This document shows positions 35,944 to 47,700 of a DNA stretch of 64,000 nucleotides, one piece after another (the stretch's first letter is position 1; each line of letters begins with the position of its first letter). Below the pieces are notes generated by a model that saw nothing but the letters and a program-made list of their open reading frames with translations, was not told the DNA's origin and searched no databases. Source of the stretch: Pseudomonas aestuarii (GTDB taxonomy: Bacteria > Pseudomonadota > Gammaproteobacteria > Pseudomonadales > Pseudomonadaceae); contig NZ_JAQJZJ010000002.1 of the NCBI RefSeq assembly GCF_027988105.1, positions 248,001 through 312,000 on the forward strand, given 5' to 3'. Position numbers and translations under genes: made by a program.

Positions 35944-36759
35944 TTAGAGCTGAACCTTTGTCGCCTGCACATCGATACCGCGAATAATGGTGACGCCAGC
36001 ACTGCTGCCACTGCTGCTGCGGCGGACCACTCGCTTGGGTGCTTGAAGTACTGGCGCTGGCGCTGCCATGGCCACCGCTTCCTCTACCGGCGGCAGTGGT
36101 TTCTTCTGGTTATCCAGTGGGTTGCGCAAGGCCAGTTGCAGCTTGCCTTCGGTTTGCGCCTTGACCAGGATCTCGGTCTCTTCCGGGGTCATCTCCAGGG
36201 TCACCGCGCGCACCACCACCGGCTGGGTCTTGTCAGTACTGGCTGTCTGGTCTACGGCCAGTACACGCAGATCCTCAAGGATGGTTTCTGCCTCGGCGTT
36301 GTTGTTATTGCCGACCTTCTTGGTGGCCAGTACATCGACCCGGTTGCCCGGCAGCAAGAAGCCGCCAACACCGACCACATCGTCAACCCGCACCGAGATG
36401 GCGCGTTTGTCCTTATCGATCAGCGAGGCCAGGGTGCTGCCGCCGAGGTGCTCGGCCAGGCGCGCGCCACGCACGATGTCGCCGCGCAGCATGGCGAAGG
36501 TGGCAATCTGACCGACCACCTTGTCGGTAGCATCGAAGGCATCGTCCGGCACCGTAGCTTGGGGCATGCGCACCAGAGTAACGTGCTGGGCTTCCACCAT
36601 CTGACCAAAGGGAATCTCCAACGTGGCCACCACCACATTTTTCATGTTGTCGTCAGGCGCTGCGTTGAGCCGTGCACTCAGCCAGTTGTTGGCCATAAAG
36701 GCCGCGCCCAGGCCGAGGATGAGTGAAAGAGCGATCAATACAAGCGTGCGTGAGTTCAT
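35944..36759 (-). CDS. rcpC: RcpC (CpaB), Tad pilus periplasmic protein
   Basis: This 271-residue protein has an N-terminal membrane anchor (about 7-27), an SAF domain (about 42-105: VVVATLEIPFGQMVEAQHVTLVRMP) and a RcpC/CpaB domain (about 115-215: RAISVRVDDVVGVGGFLLPGNRVDVLAT). A basic Ser-rich C-terminal stretch follows. SAF domains in this family may touch peptidoglycan or glycan. AAGGAG lies before the ATG. Confidence 0.92.
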   Translation of the reverse strand: MNSRTLVLIALSLILGLGAAFMANNWLSARLNAAPDDNMKNVVVATLEIPFGQMVEAQHVTLVRMPQATVPDDAFDATDKVVGQIATFAMLRGDIVRGARLAEHLGGSTLASLIDKDKRAISVRVDDVVGVGGFLLPGNRVDVLATKKVGNNNNAEAETILEDLRVLAVDQTASTDKTQPVVVRAVTLEMTPEETEILVKAQTEGKLQLALRNPLDNQKKPLPPVEEAVAMAAPAPVLQAPKRVVRRSSSGSSAGVTIIRGIDVQATKVQL

Positions 36760-36791
36760 GACGGTGTCTCCTTGATTCGACTGGCGTCGTA

Positions 36792-38123
36792 CTATTTGCT
36801 ACTGGCGTCGAGGCTGACGAAGTAGTTGCGCCAGGCCCAGGTCAGCGTCTTGGGTGTTAGAGCCTGCGCGTCATCCACGCCCTGATAGCGCTGGCGGTCC
36901 AGCGCCATGCCCAGCAGGTCGCGTGGATGGCACGGCAGTAGCGGCCGAGCCTCTAAGCGATGCAGTTGCTCGATGGCAAAGGCCACCAGCTCGGGGTCGT
37001 AGGGGATGCCCAGCTTTGCGCACTCCTGCTGCCAGATGCGTTGGTACTCATCTGCTTGCAGGTGGTCGAAATGCAGCTTGTAGCCAATACGCCGGAGGAA
37101 GGCCTCGTCGGCCAGTTCCAGCGGATTGAGGTTAGTGGAGAACACCAGCACCAGGTCGAAGGGGATCTCGCAGTGGCGGCCACCGCCCAGGTTGAGGTAG
37201 TCCTTCTTCTCCTCCATCGGCACGATCCAGCGGTTGAACAGGTCAACCGGCGCCACCCGTTGGCGACCGAGGTCGTCGATGATGAAAATGCCGTTGCTCG
37301 CTTTGAGCTGCAGCGGCGCCTGGTACAGGCGGGTGTAAGGGTCGAAGCGGATATCCAGCATATCCAGGGTCAGTTCACCGCCGGTGATGATGATCGGCCG
37401 CTGGCACTGCAGCAGACGGCGATCGATGCCCTGGTCAATACGCAAGCTGCGCTGCTTGACCTCGACCGGCAGTGGCTTGTGCACTTGAGGGTCGAAGATC
37501 TCAACCACCGCCTCGCCGATAGCGATGGCGCGGGGTATCCAGATAGCCTGTTGAAAAAGACGAATCAGCCGTTGGCTGATATACGTCTTGCCGGTACCGG
37601 CCGGCCCGTAAATCATGATCGCCCGCCCCGAGTTCATCGCCGGGCCAAGCTGATCAAGCAATTCGTCCTGCAGCACCACGCCGGCGAAAGCCTCGCGCAT
37701 GGCCTGGGCGTCGATCCGGCTGCTGTGCACCGTTTGTGCCGCCAGCAGTTGCCGATAACGCTCCACTGGGTATGGCGCTGGGCCAATATAGCCGCTACGC
37801 ACCAAGGCATCCTTGGCCGCGCTTCTGCCGCGTTCGGTCAGGCCATAACGCAGGCCCGGCCCTCCTGCCTGGCCAAGCACCTCGATGCGGCCATCCTTGC
37901 GCTGGTAGCCGAGCACTTCCTCCAATACCGAACCGGTCAGCGCCAGGCGCTCCACGAGTTGCGCCATATCCAGCACCCCGGCGTCGTGCAGATGCTTGCA
38001 GATCAGATCGCCAATAAAATTGTCCGCCAGACCAGTTTCCGCCACGCTGCGTGGCTGCGGCGCCAGGCGTTGCATCGGATCGAGACCTTGCTGGTCACTG
38101 TCTATAGGGCTTAGCGCATGCAT
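36792..38123 (-). CDS. AAA+ ATPase inside the Tad locus, unknown role
   Basis: This 443-residue protein has an N-terminal winged-helix-like region (about 30-110, ending YGLTERGRSAAKDALVRSGYIGP) and an AAA+ module: Walker A GPAGTGKT (173-180), Walker B FIIDDLGR (280-287), sensor-1-like STNLNP (329-334) and likely arginine-finger residues R344/R345. It is not one of the standard Tad motors (TadA, TadZ). It begins 2 bases after the tadV stop, with GGGAG upstream, so it is part of the operon. MoxR-like remodelling of a pilus component or of a regulator is possible, but nothing in the sequence proves it. Confidence 0.85.
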   Translation of the reverse strand: MHALSPIDSDQQGLDPMQRLAPQPRSVAETGLADNFIGDLICKHLHDAGVLDMAQLVERLALTGSVLEEVLGYQRKDGRIEVLGQAGGPGLRYGLTERGRSAAKDALVRSGYIGPAPYPVERYRQLLAAQTVHSSRIDAQAMREAFAGVVLQDELLDQLGPAMNSGRAIMIYGPAGTGKTYISQRLIRLFQQAIWIPRAIAIGEAVVEIFDPQVHKPLPVEVKQRSLRIDQGIDRRLLQCQRPIIITGGELTLDMLDIRFDPYTRLYQAPLQLKASNGIFIIDDLGRQRVAPVDLFNRWIVPMEEKKDYLNLGGGRHCEIPFDLVLVFSTNLNPLELADEAFLRRIGYKLHFDHLQADEYQRIWQQECAKLGIPYDPELVAFAIEQLHRLEARPLLPCHPRDLLGMALDRQRYQGVDDAQALTPKTLTWAWRNYFVSLDASSK

Positions 38124-38125
38124 GG

Positions 38126-38650
38126 CTAGACTCCCGCACTGGTGAACATGAAATAACCGCTGGCCAGGGTGCCCAGCAAGATCGCTATCGAATAGGGGAA
38201 GGGCTTGCCGGCTACCTCATCAGCCGCTGGTGCCAGGTAGGCCCGCGCCCGCAGCATCAGCCAGTAACGCCCTAGGGTTTGCTGTGCCTGACCGCGTATC
38301 AGCACCAGCAGCAAGCCGCACAGGCCACCGGCAATCAGGCTGAAAAAAGCTGTCCATAAGGCGTAATGCGGGGGCAGGAAACTGCCAACCATGGCCATCA
38401 GCTTGACGTCGCCAGCGGCCATACCGCCCAAGGCATATAGGGGCAGGAATACCCCGAAGCCGATCAACATGCCCAATACTCCATCGCCCAAACCACTGAA
38501 CCCGACCGCATAAGCCTGGCCGGCTAGCCCCAGAGCGAGGCCGAGCACAATCAGGAAGTTGGGGATGCGGTGGCTGCGTAGGTCGCTCGCCACCGCAACA
38601 CCCAGCAGCCCTAGTAGCAAAATGACGGGGATCACCTGCTCCATGGACAT
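38126..38650 (-). CDS. tadV: TadV (CpaA/FppA), Flp prepilin peptidase
   Basis: This 174-residue integral membrane aspartyl protease of the A24 family has about six hydrophobic segments. Catalytic Asp residues are in SDLRSHRIPN (about residue 23) and GMAAGDVKLMAM (about 81). It lacks the N-methylation domain of PilD, as expected for Flp peptidases. It should process Flp, the TadE-like proteins and perhaps TadG. It lies between flp and the AAA+ gene. Confidence 0.93.
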   Translation of the reverse strand: MSMEQVIPVILLLGLLGVAVASDLRSHRIPNFLIVLGLALGLAGQAYAVGFSGLGDGVLGMLIGFGVFLPLYALGGMAAGDVKLMAMVGSFLPPHYALWTAFFSLIAGGLCGLLLVLIRGQAQQTLGRYWLMLRARAYLAPAADEVAGKPFPYSIAILLGTLASGYFMFTSAGV

Positions 38651-38684
38651 CGCTGCATACCTCTAGATAGCATTAAAAAATGCC

Positions 38685-38870
38685 CTAACGTGAATTAACA
38701 GCACCCGTCAGGTCATTGATGTTGGTTTCGACTGCAGTACCCAACGCTTGAAAAGCTCCTACTACGAAAAGAGTGATCAGCCCCCCCGCCACCGCATATT
38801 CCACGATGGTCAGGCCGTCCTCGTCCTTAACGAACTTCATCACCGAAGACTTGATTGCTTGAAAAGTCAT
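38685..38870 (-). CDS. flp: Flp-type pilin
   Basis: This 61-residue prepilin starts MTFQAIKSSVMKFVKDEDG and then has LTIVEYAVAGGLITLFVVGAFQAL. It shows the Flp cleavage signature: Gly at -1, Glu at +5 and Tyr at +6, followed by one hydrophobic helix. The mature pilin is about 42 residues. The ATG at 38870 follows GAGGTGA; the 30 upstream codons of the longer frame are leader sequence. As first gene of the operon it likely sits directly behind the main promoter. Confidence 0.93.
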   Translation of the reverse strand: MTFQAIKSSVMKFVKDEDGLTIVEYAVAGGLITLFVVGAFQALGTAVETNINDLTGAVNSR

Positions 38871-39639
38871 GTTGTTCACCTCACTCGAGTGATCATTCAG
38901 AGAAGGCGTCGCCGTGTACTCCCTGACATGTACTCCTTGTGAATGCTCCGCCTGCTTCAACCCTAGTTACCCGCCAATGGATCGGTTAGGAGGTTTTTGC
39001 ACATCACTGGTAATTTTTTGCAGGCGTTCACTCCGGCGCTAATCTCGCGCCCTGCACTTGACGATAATGTACGGGCGAGGTCGAAGCCGGCCGACAGAGC
39101 GATGCGAGACGTAGCAAGTCCACCCAGGTATGGCCCCAGGATCAGTCGTTGCAAATTGATCGTTCGTGCGCGCGGTAGATATGCGGGCAGCAGAGGGCTA
39201 ACGGTCAAGAAATGCCAACCCTAGAACTCTGAAGGGGCAGAGGGACGCTTAGTCCTCGCTGGCTCCCACTAAAACTTGCGCACCATCACTTTGCTGTGGA
39301 GTCACGGCTGGACTGCCGGCTCACCATTGGGTTCATGTTTTAGTTACGCGGCGCACTGCCGCTCGTCTGGATGTACTGATCCAGCCGTCGTCGCGGACGA
39401 GGTGTTCACCTACCGTAACAAGCAAAAGTACTGCTCGTATGCATCATGCAACCGCCCATGAATTTAGCTGAAGACTCACAGCTATTAATGATTTATCGAA
39501 TAAAAACGAACACTTAGGACACACTCTGCCGCCTCACTAGCGTTACCGAACAGGTGTATTTAAAACACTTCGCTCTAACACTTATGAAGATTCGATCTTT
39601 GCATGGAGGCCTGTCTAACACTTAAGTGTTAACTGGACG
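38871..39639. other. Divergent control region of the Tad operon and AraC regulator
   Basis: These 769 bp contain no convincing gene. It must hold the flp promoter (leftward) and the promoter of the AraC gene (rightward). The right end (39450-39640) is clearly more AT-rich than the rest of the window and contains repeated AACACTT motifs. Short open frames in the middle lack family features. Confidence 0.7.
39509..39631. promoter_or_regulatory. Repeated AACACTT motifs and 16-bp palindrome, putative operator
   Basis: AACACTT(A) occurs at 39509-39516, 39564-39570, 39577-39584 and 39617-39624. The last copy is part of the perfect palindrome TAACACTTAAGTGTTA (39616-39631). They sit directly upstream of the AraC-type regulator and are probably bound by a regulator, perhaps by its own product. 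Confidence 0.6.
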
Positions 39640-40560
39640 ATGCACTTGATGCTGCATGTAACACATAAGGAATTTTTGCCAACGAACTGCTACATGGCGC
39701 ATATGAATACACATGCTCTCACCGCCCCACGGCTGCTGTGGTTCGATCTGACGCACGATGAATCGGCTCCCGACTGCATGGCTGCTTTCGCCAGCATGTG
39801 CCAAATCAGTTTGGCGCGGGACCTGAGTGTTGCAGGGATAAACACACAGCAACGCCCGGACATGATCTGCATGCATTACGATCGACCGGACACCATGAGT
39901 CTCAACCTGCTGATCGAGGTCAAGCGGGCAGTGCCCTCTATCCCGATCACCATGCTGACCATGCACCATTCCGAGGAGCTAGCGGTCTGGGCTTTTCGAT
40001 CTGGAGTCTGGGATTATCTGGCACTACCGCTGGTGCAAGCAGAGCGCAATCGCTACCTCAGTGCGTTGCGAGAGCTTTGCAGCCTAAGGCGCAACGCTGA
40101 AATGCCGATACAGAAAAAACTGCTGACGCGCAGCAATGACTTGCCAGAAAGCGTGCGGCTCACCGCCGATCATCAGAAGCAACGCCCCCTGCAAGATGCC
40201 ATCCAATACATCGAGCTGCACTTCAAGGAACACATTGAACAAAAGGAACTGGCCAAGCGTTGCGGCATGACGCCTTTTCGCTTTAGCCGACTGTTCAAAC
40301 AGACCTATGGGGTTGGCTTTCTCGAATTCATCCAGAGCAAGCGCATGGAAAAGGCCGAGGAGCTACTGAACAACAGCGAGATGCCGATCACCAGCATCGC
40401 CTACGCCGTGGGGTTTCAGGATCCTTCCTATTTCGCACGGACCTTCAAGCAGCATTTCGGCTGCTGCCCCAGTGACTTCCGGAGTATCGAGCCAAGCCCT
40501 GAGCCGGCTAACGTGCCCTTGCGATTACCGAGCAGCTCTCGCACTGAAGAAATGTGTTGA
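39640..40560 (+). CDS. AraC-type regulator with degenerate receiver domain
   Basis: A protein of up to 306 residues has a receiver-like N-terminal domain (about 28-150: LLWFDLTHDES, PDMICMHYDRPD, ITMLTMHHSEELAVWAFRSGVWDYLALPL) and a C-terminal AraC HTH pair (about 185-285: LAKRCGMTPFRFSRLFKQTYGVGFLEFI, then IAYAVGFQDPSYFARTFKQHFG). The usual YLxKP lysine of receivers is replaced (YLALP), so normal phosphorylation signalling is doubtful. The start is uncertain: ATG codons at 39640, 39694 and 39703 all have weak ribosome sites. Its position suggests control of the Tad operon. Confidence 0.85.
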   Translation: MHLMLHVTHKEFLPTNCYMAHMNTHALTAPRLLWFDLTHDESAPDCMAAFASMCQISLARDLSVAGINTQQRPDMICMHYDRPDTMSLNLLIEVKRAVPSIPITMLTMHHSEELAVWAFRSGVWDYLALPLVQAERNRYLSALRELCSLRRNAEMPIQKKLLTRSNDLPESVRLTADHQKQRPLQDAIQYIELHFKEHIEQKELAKRCGMTPFRFSRLFKQTYGVGFLEFIQSKRMEKAEELLNNSEMPITSIAYAVGFQDPSYFARTFKQHFGCCPSDFRSIEPSPEPANVPLRLPSSSRTEEMC

Positions 40561-40599
40561 ACTGCTGAAGCGCCTGCCCCGCTCGGTCAGCCCGCGAAT

Positions 40600-40740
40600 G
40601 TCACTGAGCTACAAGAGCTACGCAAGCCTTGCATAGGATCAAAGCCTGCGGCGTACGGCTTCACGAGTACGCCCTACGCGACGGTCATGGCGGTGCCGCG
40701 GCGAGCTGAATCAGCGCAGGGCCGTCCGCCGCGGCAGTCG
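40600..40740. repeat. Palindromic intergenic repeat
   Basis: A 10-bp perfect inverted repeat (TGCCGCGGCG 40694-40703, CGCCGCGGCA 40727-40736) lies in a GC-rich noncoding stretch that also has GTACGCCCTACGCG repeat remnants. It sits between the convergent AraC gene and ligA and may also serve as a terminator-like hairpin. Confidence 0.5.
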
Positions 40741-40783
40741 CTCAGGAGTTAGGCGAACAATCCGCCCGTGTGTCACTTGGCCT

Positions 40784-43165
<2,382 letters not shown>

Positions 43166-43370
43166 TCACAAGCCGTAGCTGCAGGCGTGAAGCTGGAAGC
43201 GGTTGCCGGGTGTTCCCGGCCCTGGCATCCAGTTCAGCCTTTGGTTGATATTCAGGCGCAAGATTCTAGCCGTTTGCCGGCGGACTTGCCTTGGCTATGT
43301 GGCCGCGCAGCTTCTGCCGCTGAACGTGGCTGCTCAGCGCGCGCCAAATGGCCAAAAGCATCGCGCCGGG

Positions 43371-43422
43371 GCGGCCCTCCTACAAAGGACAGCAGATACC
43401 CGCAAAACCTGAGGAGGGCCGC
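43371..43422. repeat. Inverted repeat in ligA-zipA gap
   Basis: An 11-bp perfect inverted repeat (GCGGCCCTCCT 43371-43381, AGGAGGGCCGC 43412-43422) has a 30-base loop, within a GC-rich stretch that resembles degenerate REP sequence. Confidence 0.55.
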
Positions 43423-43499
43423 GCCCGTTCCCGACGGGCTAGCGGCATTTCCCACATTCATGCGGGGCACGCGACCTCGCGGCGATAGCGGAGGTCAGA

Positions 43500-43545
43500 A
43501 ACAACAAAGCCTCAAACCAAGCGCGCGGCTTGTAGTTCGAGGCTT
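43500..43545 (-). terminator. Putative terminator after zipA
   Basis: On the minus strand AAGCCTC...CAAGC-CGCG-GCTTG...GAGGCTT forms a long stem with an inner GC-rich hairpin and an internal loop. It is followed by a T-rich GCTTTGTTGTTT stretch 17 bases past the zipA stop. Confidence 0.55.
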
Positions 43546-43561
43546 ATCGTTTGCAGCGGGT

Positions 43562-44389
43562 TCAGCGCTTGCTGGTCAACTGCTTGCGCTCATATTCGAC
43601 GATACGCTGGCGGTAATGCTCGATGGTTTGCGCGGTCATCACGCTGCGCTGGTCGTCCTTGAGGTCGCCGTTGAGTTCGTGAGCCAGTTTGCGCGCGGCA
43701 GCGACCATCACATCGAACGCCTGCTTGGGATGGCGCGGCCCCGGCAGACCGAGGAAAAAACTCACTGCGCGGGTGTTGAAGCCTTCTATATCGTCGAGGT
43801 CGAAAGTGCCCGGTTTGAGCGCGTTGGCCATGGAGAACAGCACTTCGCCGTTACCGGCCATGCTTTCGTGACGATGGAAAATATCCATCTCGCCAAAACG
43901 CAGGCCACTTTCCAGAATATTCTGCAGTAACGCCGGGCCCTTGAAGCCGTAGTCGTCGCGGGCAACCACATTGATCACCAGCACTTCTTCGACCGGCGGC
44001 AGCTCTTTGCCAGCTTTGTGCGCCTTGTCCTTGCGCGACTCGCTCGTGCCCTCATCCACCGGATTGAGCAGCGTCGGCACTGGCTCGTCCAGCCCCAGAT
44101 TGAGGTCACCCTGATGTGGCTCACCACCGCGGCGACGGTTCAGCTCGCGGGCGCTCATCGAGGGCAGGTCGTGTTCGTCCAGCAACGGCTCCTGGTCGCG
44201 GTCGATGACCCGTGGCGGGCTGAGCAAACCCGGGTCGCCATCGGTTTCCGGCAGATCGGCAAAACTGCGGTCGAGTTTGAATTTCAATTTACCCTTGCCA
44301 CCGCGCATGCGCCGCCAACCATCGAACAAGATGCCGGCTATCACAATAATGCCGATGACTATCAGCCATTCGCGCAGACCGAATTCCAT
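43562..44389 (-). CDS. zipA: Cell division protein ZipA
   Basis: This 275-residue bitopic protein has an N-terminal membrane helix (about 5-22, [25 protein letters not shown]), a charged linker (about 25-135) and a C-terminal FtsZ-binding domain (about 138-265, [39 protein letters not shown]). It tethers FtsZ to the membrane in the divisome. Gene order smc-zipA-ligA is normal for Pseudomonas. Confidence 0.95.
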   Translation of the reverse strand: MEFGLREWLIVIGIIVIAGILFDGWRRMRGGKGKLKFKLDRSFADLPETDGDPGLLSPPRVIDRDQEPLLDEHDLPSMSARELNRRRGGEPHQGDLNLGLDEPVPTLLNPVDEGTSESRKDKAHKAGKELPPVEEVLVINVVARDDYGFKGPALLQNILESGLRFGEMDIFHRHESMAGNGEVLFSMANALKPGTFDLDDIEGFNTRAVSFFLGLPGPRHPKQAFDVMVAAARKLAHELNGDLKDDQRSVMTAQTIEHYRQRIVEYERKQLTSKR

Positions 44390-44739
44390 GAAATACCTTG
44401 ACCCTTGACTGAAAATTTAATGAAAAAAGGCATCCTGCCCCTGCTATGTCAGCTGTAAACCGTGGCGCCAACTCCATGTTCTGACGGGCGTTTCCCACGT
44501 GTAACAAAAGTGGACGATAAGCTAGCACGACGAAAGGTAACTTTACACAGCCAACCGGCCGTTAAAACACTCTGTTTCCAATTAGCGGCTAGCGGCCATA
44601 GCGGTGGCTGCTGGGAGATCACGTCCCCCGCAGACTGCGATGGACGGCGCTGCGTTTCAGCCGCGAACGCTTCGAGCCCCAGCAAAAGCTTCAGAACAAA
44701 AGCCGCTCCTGCGGGGGTGGAACACGCCGGGCCAAAGGA
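44390..44739. other. Intergenic region between zipA and smc
   Basis: This 350-bp region has no gene features. The part at about 44590-44730 contains GC-rich palindromic fragments (e.g. GCCGCTCCTGCGGGGG) that look like decayed REP sequence. The zipA promoter, if separate from smc, must be here. Confidence 0.5.
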
Positions 44740-47700
44740 TCACGCTTCCACCATGGCCAGCGCCTCTTCCACATCCACCGCCACCAAACGCGAACAGCCC
44801 GGCTCATGCATGGTCACGCCCATCAGCTGATCGGCCATTTCCATGGCGATCTTGTTGTGGGTGATATAGATGAACTGCACCGTCTGTGACATTTCCTTGA
44901 CCAACCGGGCATAACGCCCGACGTTGGCGTCGTCCAGCGGCGCGTCGACTTCGTCGAGCATGCAGAACGGCGCCGGATTGAGCTGGAAGATGGCGAAGAC
45001 CAGGGCCAGCGCGGTCAATGCCTTCTCGCCGCCCGAGAGCAGGTGGATGGTGCTGTTCTTCTTGCCCGGCGGGCGCGCCATGATGGTCACCCCTGTATCG
45101 AGTAGATCTTCGCCGGTGAGTTCCAAATAAGCGTTGCCGCCGCCGAAAACCTTGGGGAACAGGGCCTGCAAACCGCCGTTGATCTGATCGAAGGTCTCCT
45201 TGAAGCGATTGCGAGTCTCCTTGTCGATCTTGCGGATGACATTTTCCAGAGTATCCAGCGCCTCGACCAGGTCGGCGTCCTGTGCGTCCAGGTAGCGTTT
45301 GCGCTCGGATTGCTGCTGGTATTCGTCGATGGCCGCCAGGTTGATCGGGCCGAGGCGCTGAATCCGCGCGGCCAGGCGTTCCAGTTGCTCTTCCCAGGCA
45401 TTCTCGCCGGCCTCGCCGGGCAAGCTCGCGAGTACGCCGTGCAGGTCGTAATTGTCTTCCAGCAACTGATCCTGCAAGGCCTTGCGCCTTACGCTCAGCG
45501 CCTGCCACTCCATGCGTTGCTGCTCCAACTGGCCGCGTAACAGCTGGGATTGCTGTTCGGCCTGGGTGCGGCGCTTTTCGGCATCGCGCAACTGGCTGTC
45601 GGCGTCCTCCAACGCCAAGCGGGCCAGCTTGAGTTCGTCTTCCACGGCCATGCGCTTGTCGAGCAACTCTTCGAGCTTCAGGCGCAGCTCTTCCAGCGGT
45701 GCCTCGCCCTCTTCCAGGTTGAGACTGAGCTGTTCGCGCTTCTCGTGCAGACGCTCGGCCTGCGATTCGAGACGTTCCAGGGCCTGGCGGGTGGAGTCAT
45801 ACTGAGCCTTGAGCGAGCCCAGGCGTACGGCCAACTGATGGGCGTGGTCCTTGTGCGCTCTAGCCTCCTGGCGCACCCGGTCGAGCTGCTCGCGCAGGGC
45901 ATCGCGGCTGGCCAGCAGACTTTCGCGCTGTTCGTTGTCGGTGGCCATGGTGTCGAGGGCATCTTGCAGTTGCAGACGAGATTCGCCCAACTGCTCCTGC
46001 TCGATTTCACGCTGTTCGGCCAGTTCGAGCAGCTCGCTGTCGAGGCGGCGACGGCGCAGGGTCAATTGCTCGACCTTGGCCTGCCCGGCGGACAGCTGCG
46101 CCTTCAGCTCGCCGAGACCGCGGGCCTGATCCTGCAATTGACGGCGCTGCTGCTCGCGTAGCTCCTCCTGCTGGCCCTGGCTCTCGCGCAGGCTCAGCAA
46201 GCGCTCATCGAGCAGCGCCAGCGCCGCTTCGCGCTCTTCGCGCTCCAGGCCCAGACGCTCGAGTTCCTGGCCACGCGCCAGCACGCCGCTTTCCGCTTCG
46301 CTGGCGCGGCGTACCCGCAGGAAATGTCGTCCGACCCAGTAACCGTCGCGACTGATCAGGCTTTCGCCTTCGCCCAGGCTGGCGCGAGCGGCCAGCGCCT
46401 CATCGAGGGTTTGCACCGGCTTGACCTTGGCCAGCCAGGGCGCCAGATCGACGCTGGCTTCGACCTTGTCGAGCAGACTGCCGGCGACCCGCACGCCGCC
46501 GCGATCCGGGCTGGCCAGGCGCAGGTCGCCCTGGGCCAGGCCGCAGAAATCCAGGCCATTGAAATCGTCCAGCAGCACCGCCTGCAGGTCGGCGCCGAGC
46601 ACGGTTTCCACCGCCAGTTCCCAACCGGCCTCGACGCGCAGCCCTTCGGCCAGGCGCGGACGTTCGCTGAGTTGCTGATCACGCAACCAGTCAGCCGCGC
46701 CCTTGCCCGGGTCGAGTGCCGCTTGCTGCAAGGCTTCCAGTGACGCCAGCCGGCCAGTCAGGCGTTGCAGTTCGCCTTGCGCCTGCTGCTGGGCCTGGCC
46801 GGCTTGCTGCAGGTCGCTGCGCAGTTGTTGCAGGCGTTCGGCTTGCTGTTCTTCGGCAAGCTGCAGGTCTTCCAGGCTCAGTTCACTGACGGCGATCTGC
46901 TCGCCCAGCTCGACAATGGCCGCGTCTTCCGGGTCGGCGGCCAATTGCTGCAACTCATCCGCGAGGCGGCGTTGACGCTCGGCCAGGCGCTCCAGACTGA
47001 GCTCCAGCTGCTGGATCCGCGACTGTTCCACCTCGGCCTGGCGCCGCGGTTCGGCACTGCGCTGGTTGAAGCCGTCCCACTGTTCCTGCCAGCCGTGCAT
47101 GGCGCTCTCGGACTCTTCCAACACGACCGCGGCCTCTTCGGCAGCGGCGGCGGTCAGCTCCTGCTCGGGTTCGAGCATGGCCAGTTCTTCGCCGAGGGTG
47201 GCCAGCAGGGTGCGGTCGTGGCCCAGGTGCGATTCGGTTTCCAGGCGCGCACGTTCGGCCTCGCGCAGGTCATCCTGCAATTGGCGTAAACGCTGCTGGC
47301 CGTGCTGGATGCTCTGCTCGACCCGGGCGATATCGCCACCGACCGAATAGAAACGCCCCTGCACCAGGTTGAAACGCTCGCTCAGCTCATGATGGCCATC
47401 GCGCAGGCGCTCGATACTGGCGTCGGCGTTGCGCTGCTCAGCGACCAGGGCCTCGAAGCCGACTTCCTGATTGCCGATCACCGCCTCGCGCTGACCGACC
47501 TGTTCATTCAACGCCTGCCAGCGCAAGGCCGTCAGTTGAGCCTTGAGTTGGCGTTCTTCGGCCTTGTATTCCTGATACTTCTCCGCCGCCTGGGCCTGGC
47601 GGTGCAGGCGCTCGAGCTGGCGCTCCAACTCTTCACGCAGGTCACTCAGGCGTGCCAGGTTCTCGTGGGTGCGGCGGATACGGTTCTCGGTCTCGCGGCG

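Noticed and set aside
36960..38114. 384-codon plus-strand frame opposite the AAA+ gene
   Set aside because: The minus-strand frame carries Walker A/B and is coupled to tadV; this is a shadow.
38871..38960. Upstream extension of Flp to 91 residues
   Set aside because: Flp prepilins have a short leader and the ATG at 38870 has a good ribosome site; the extension is leader RNA.
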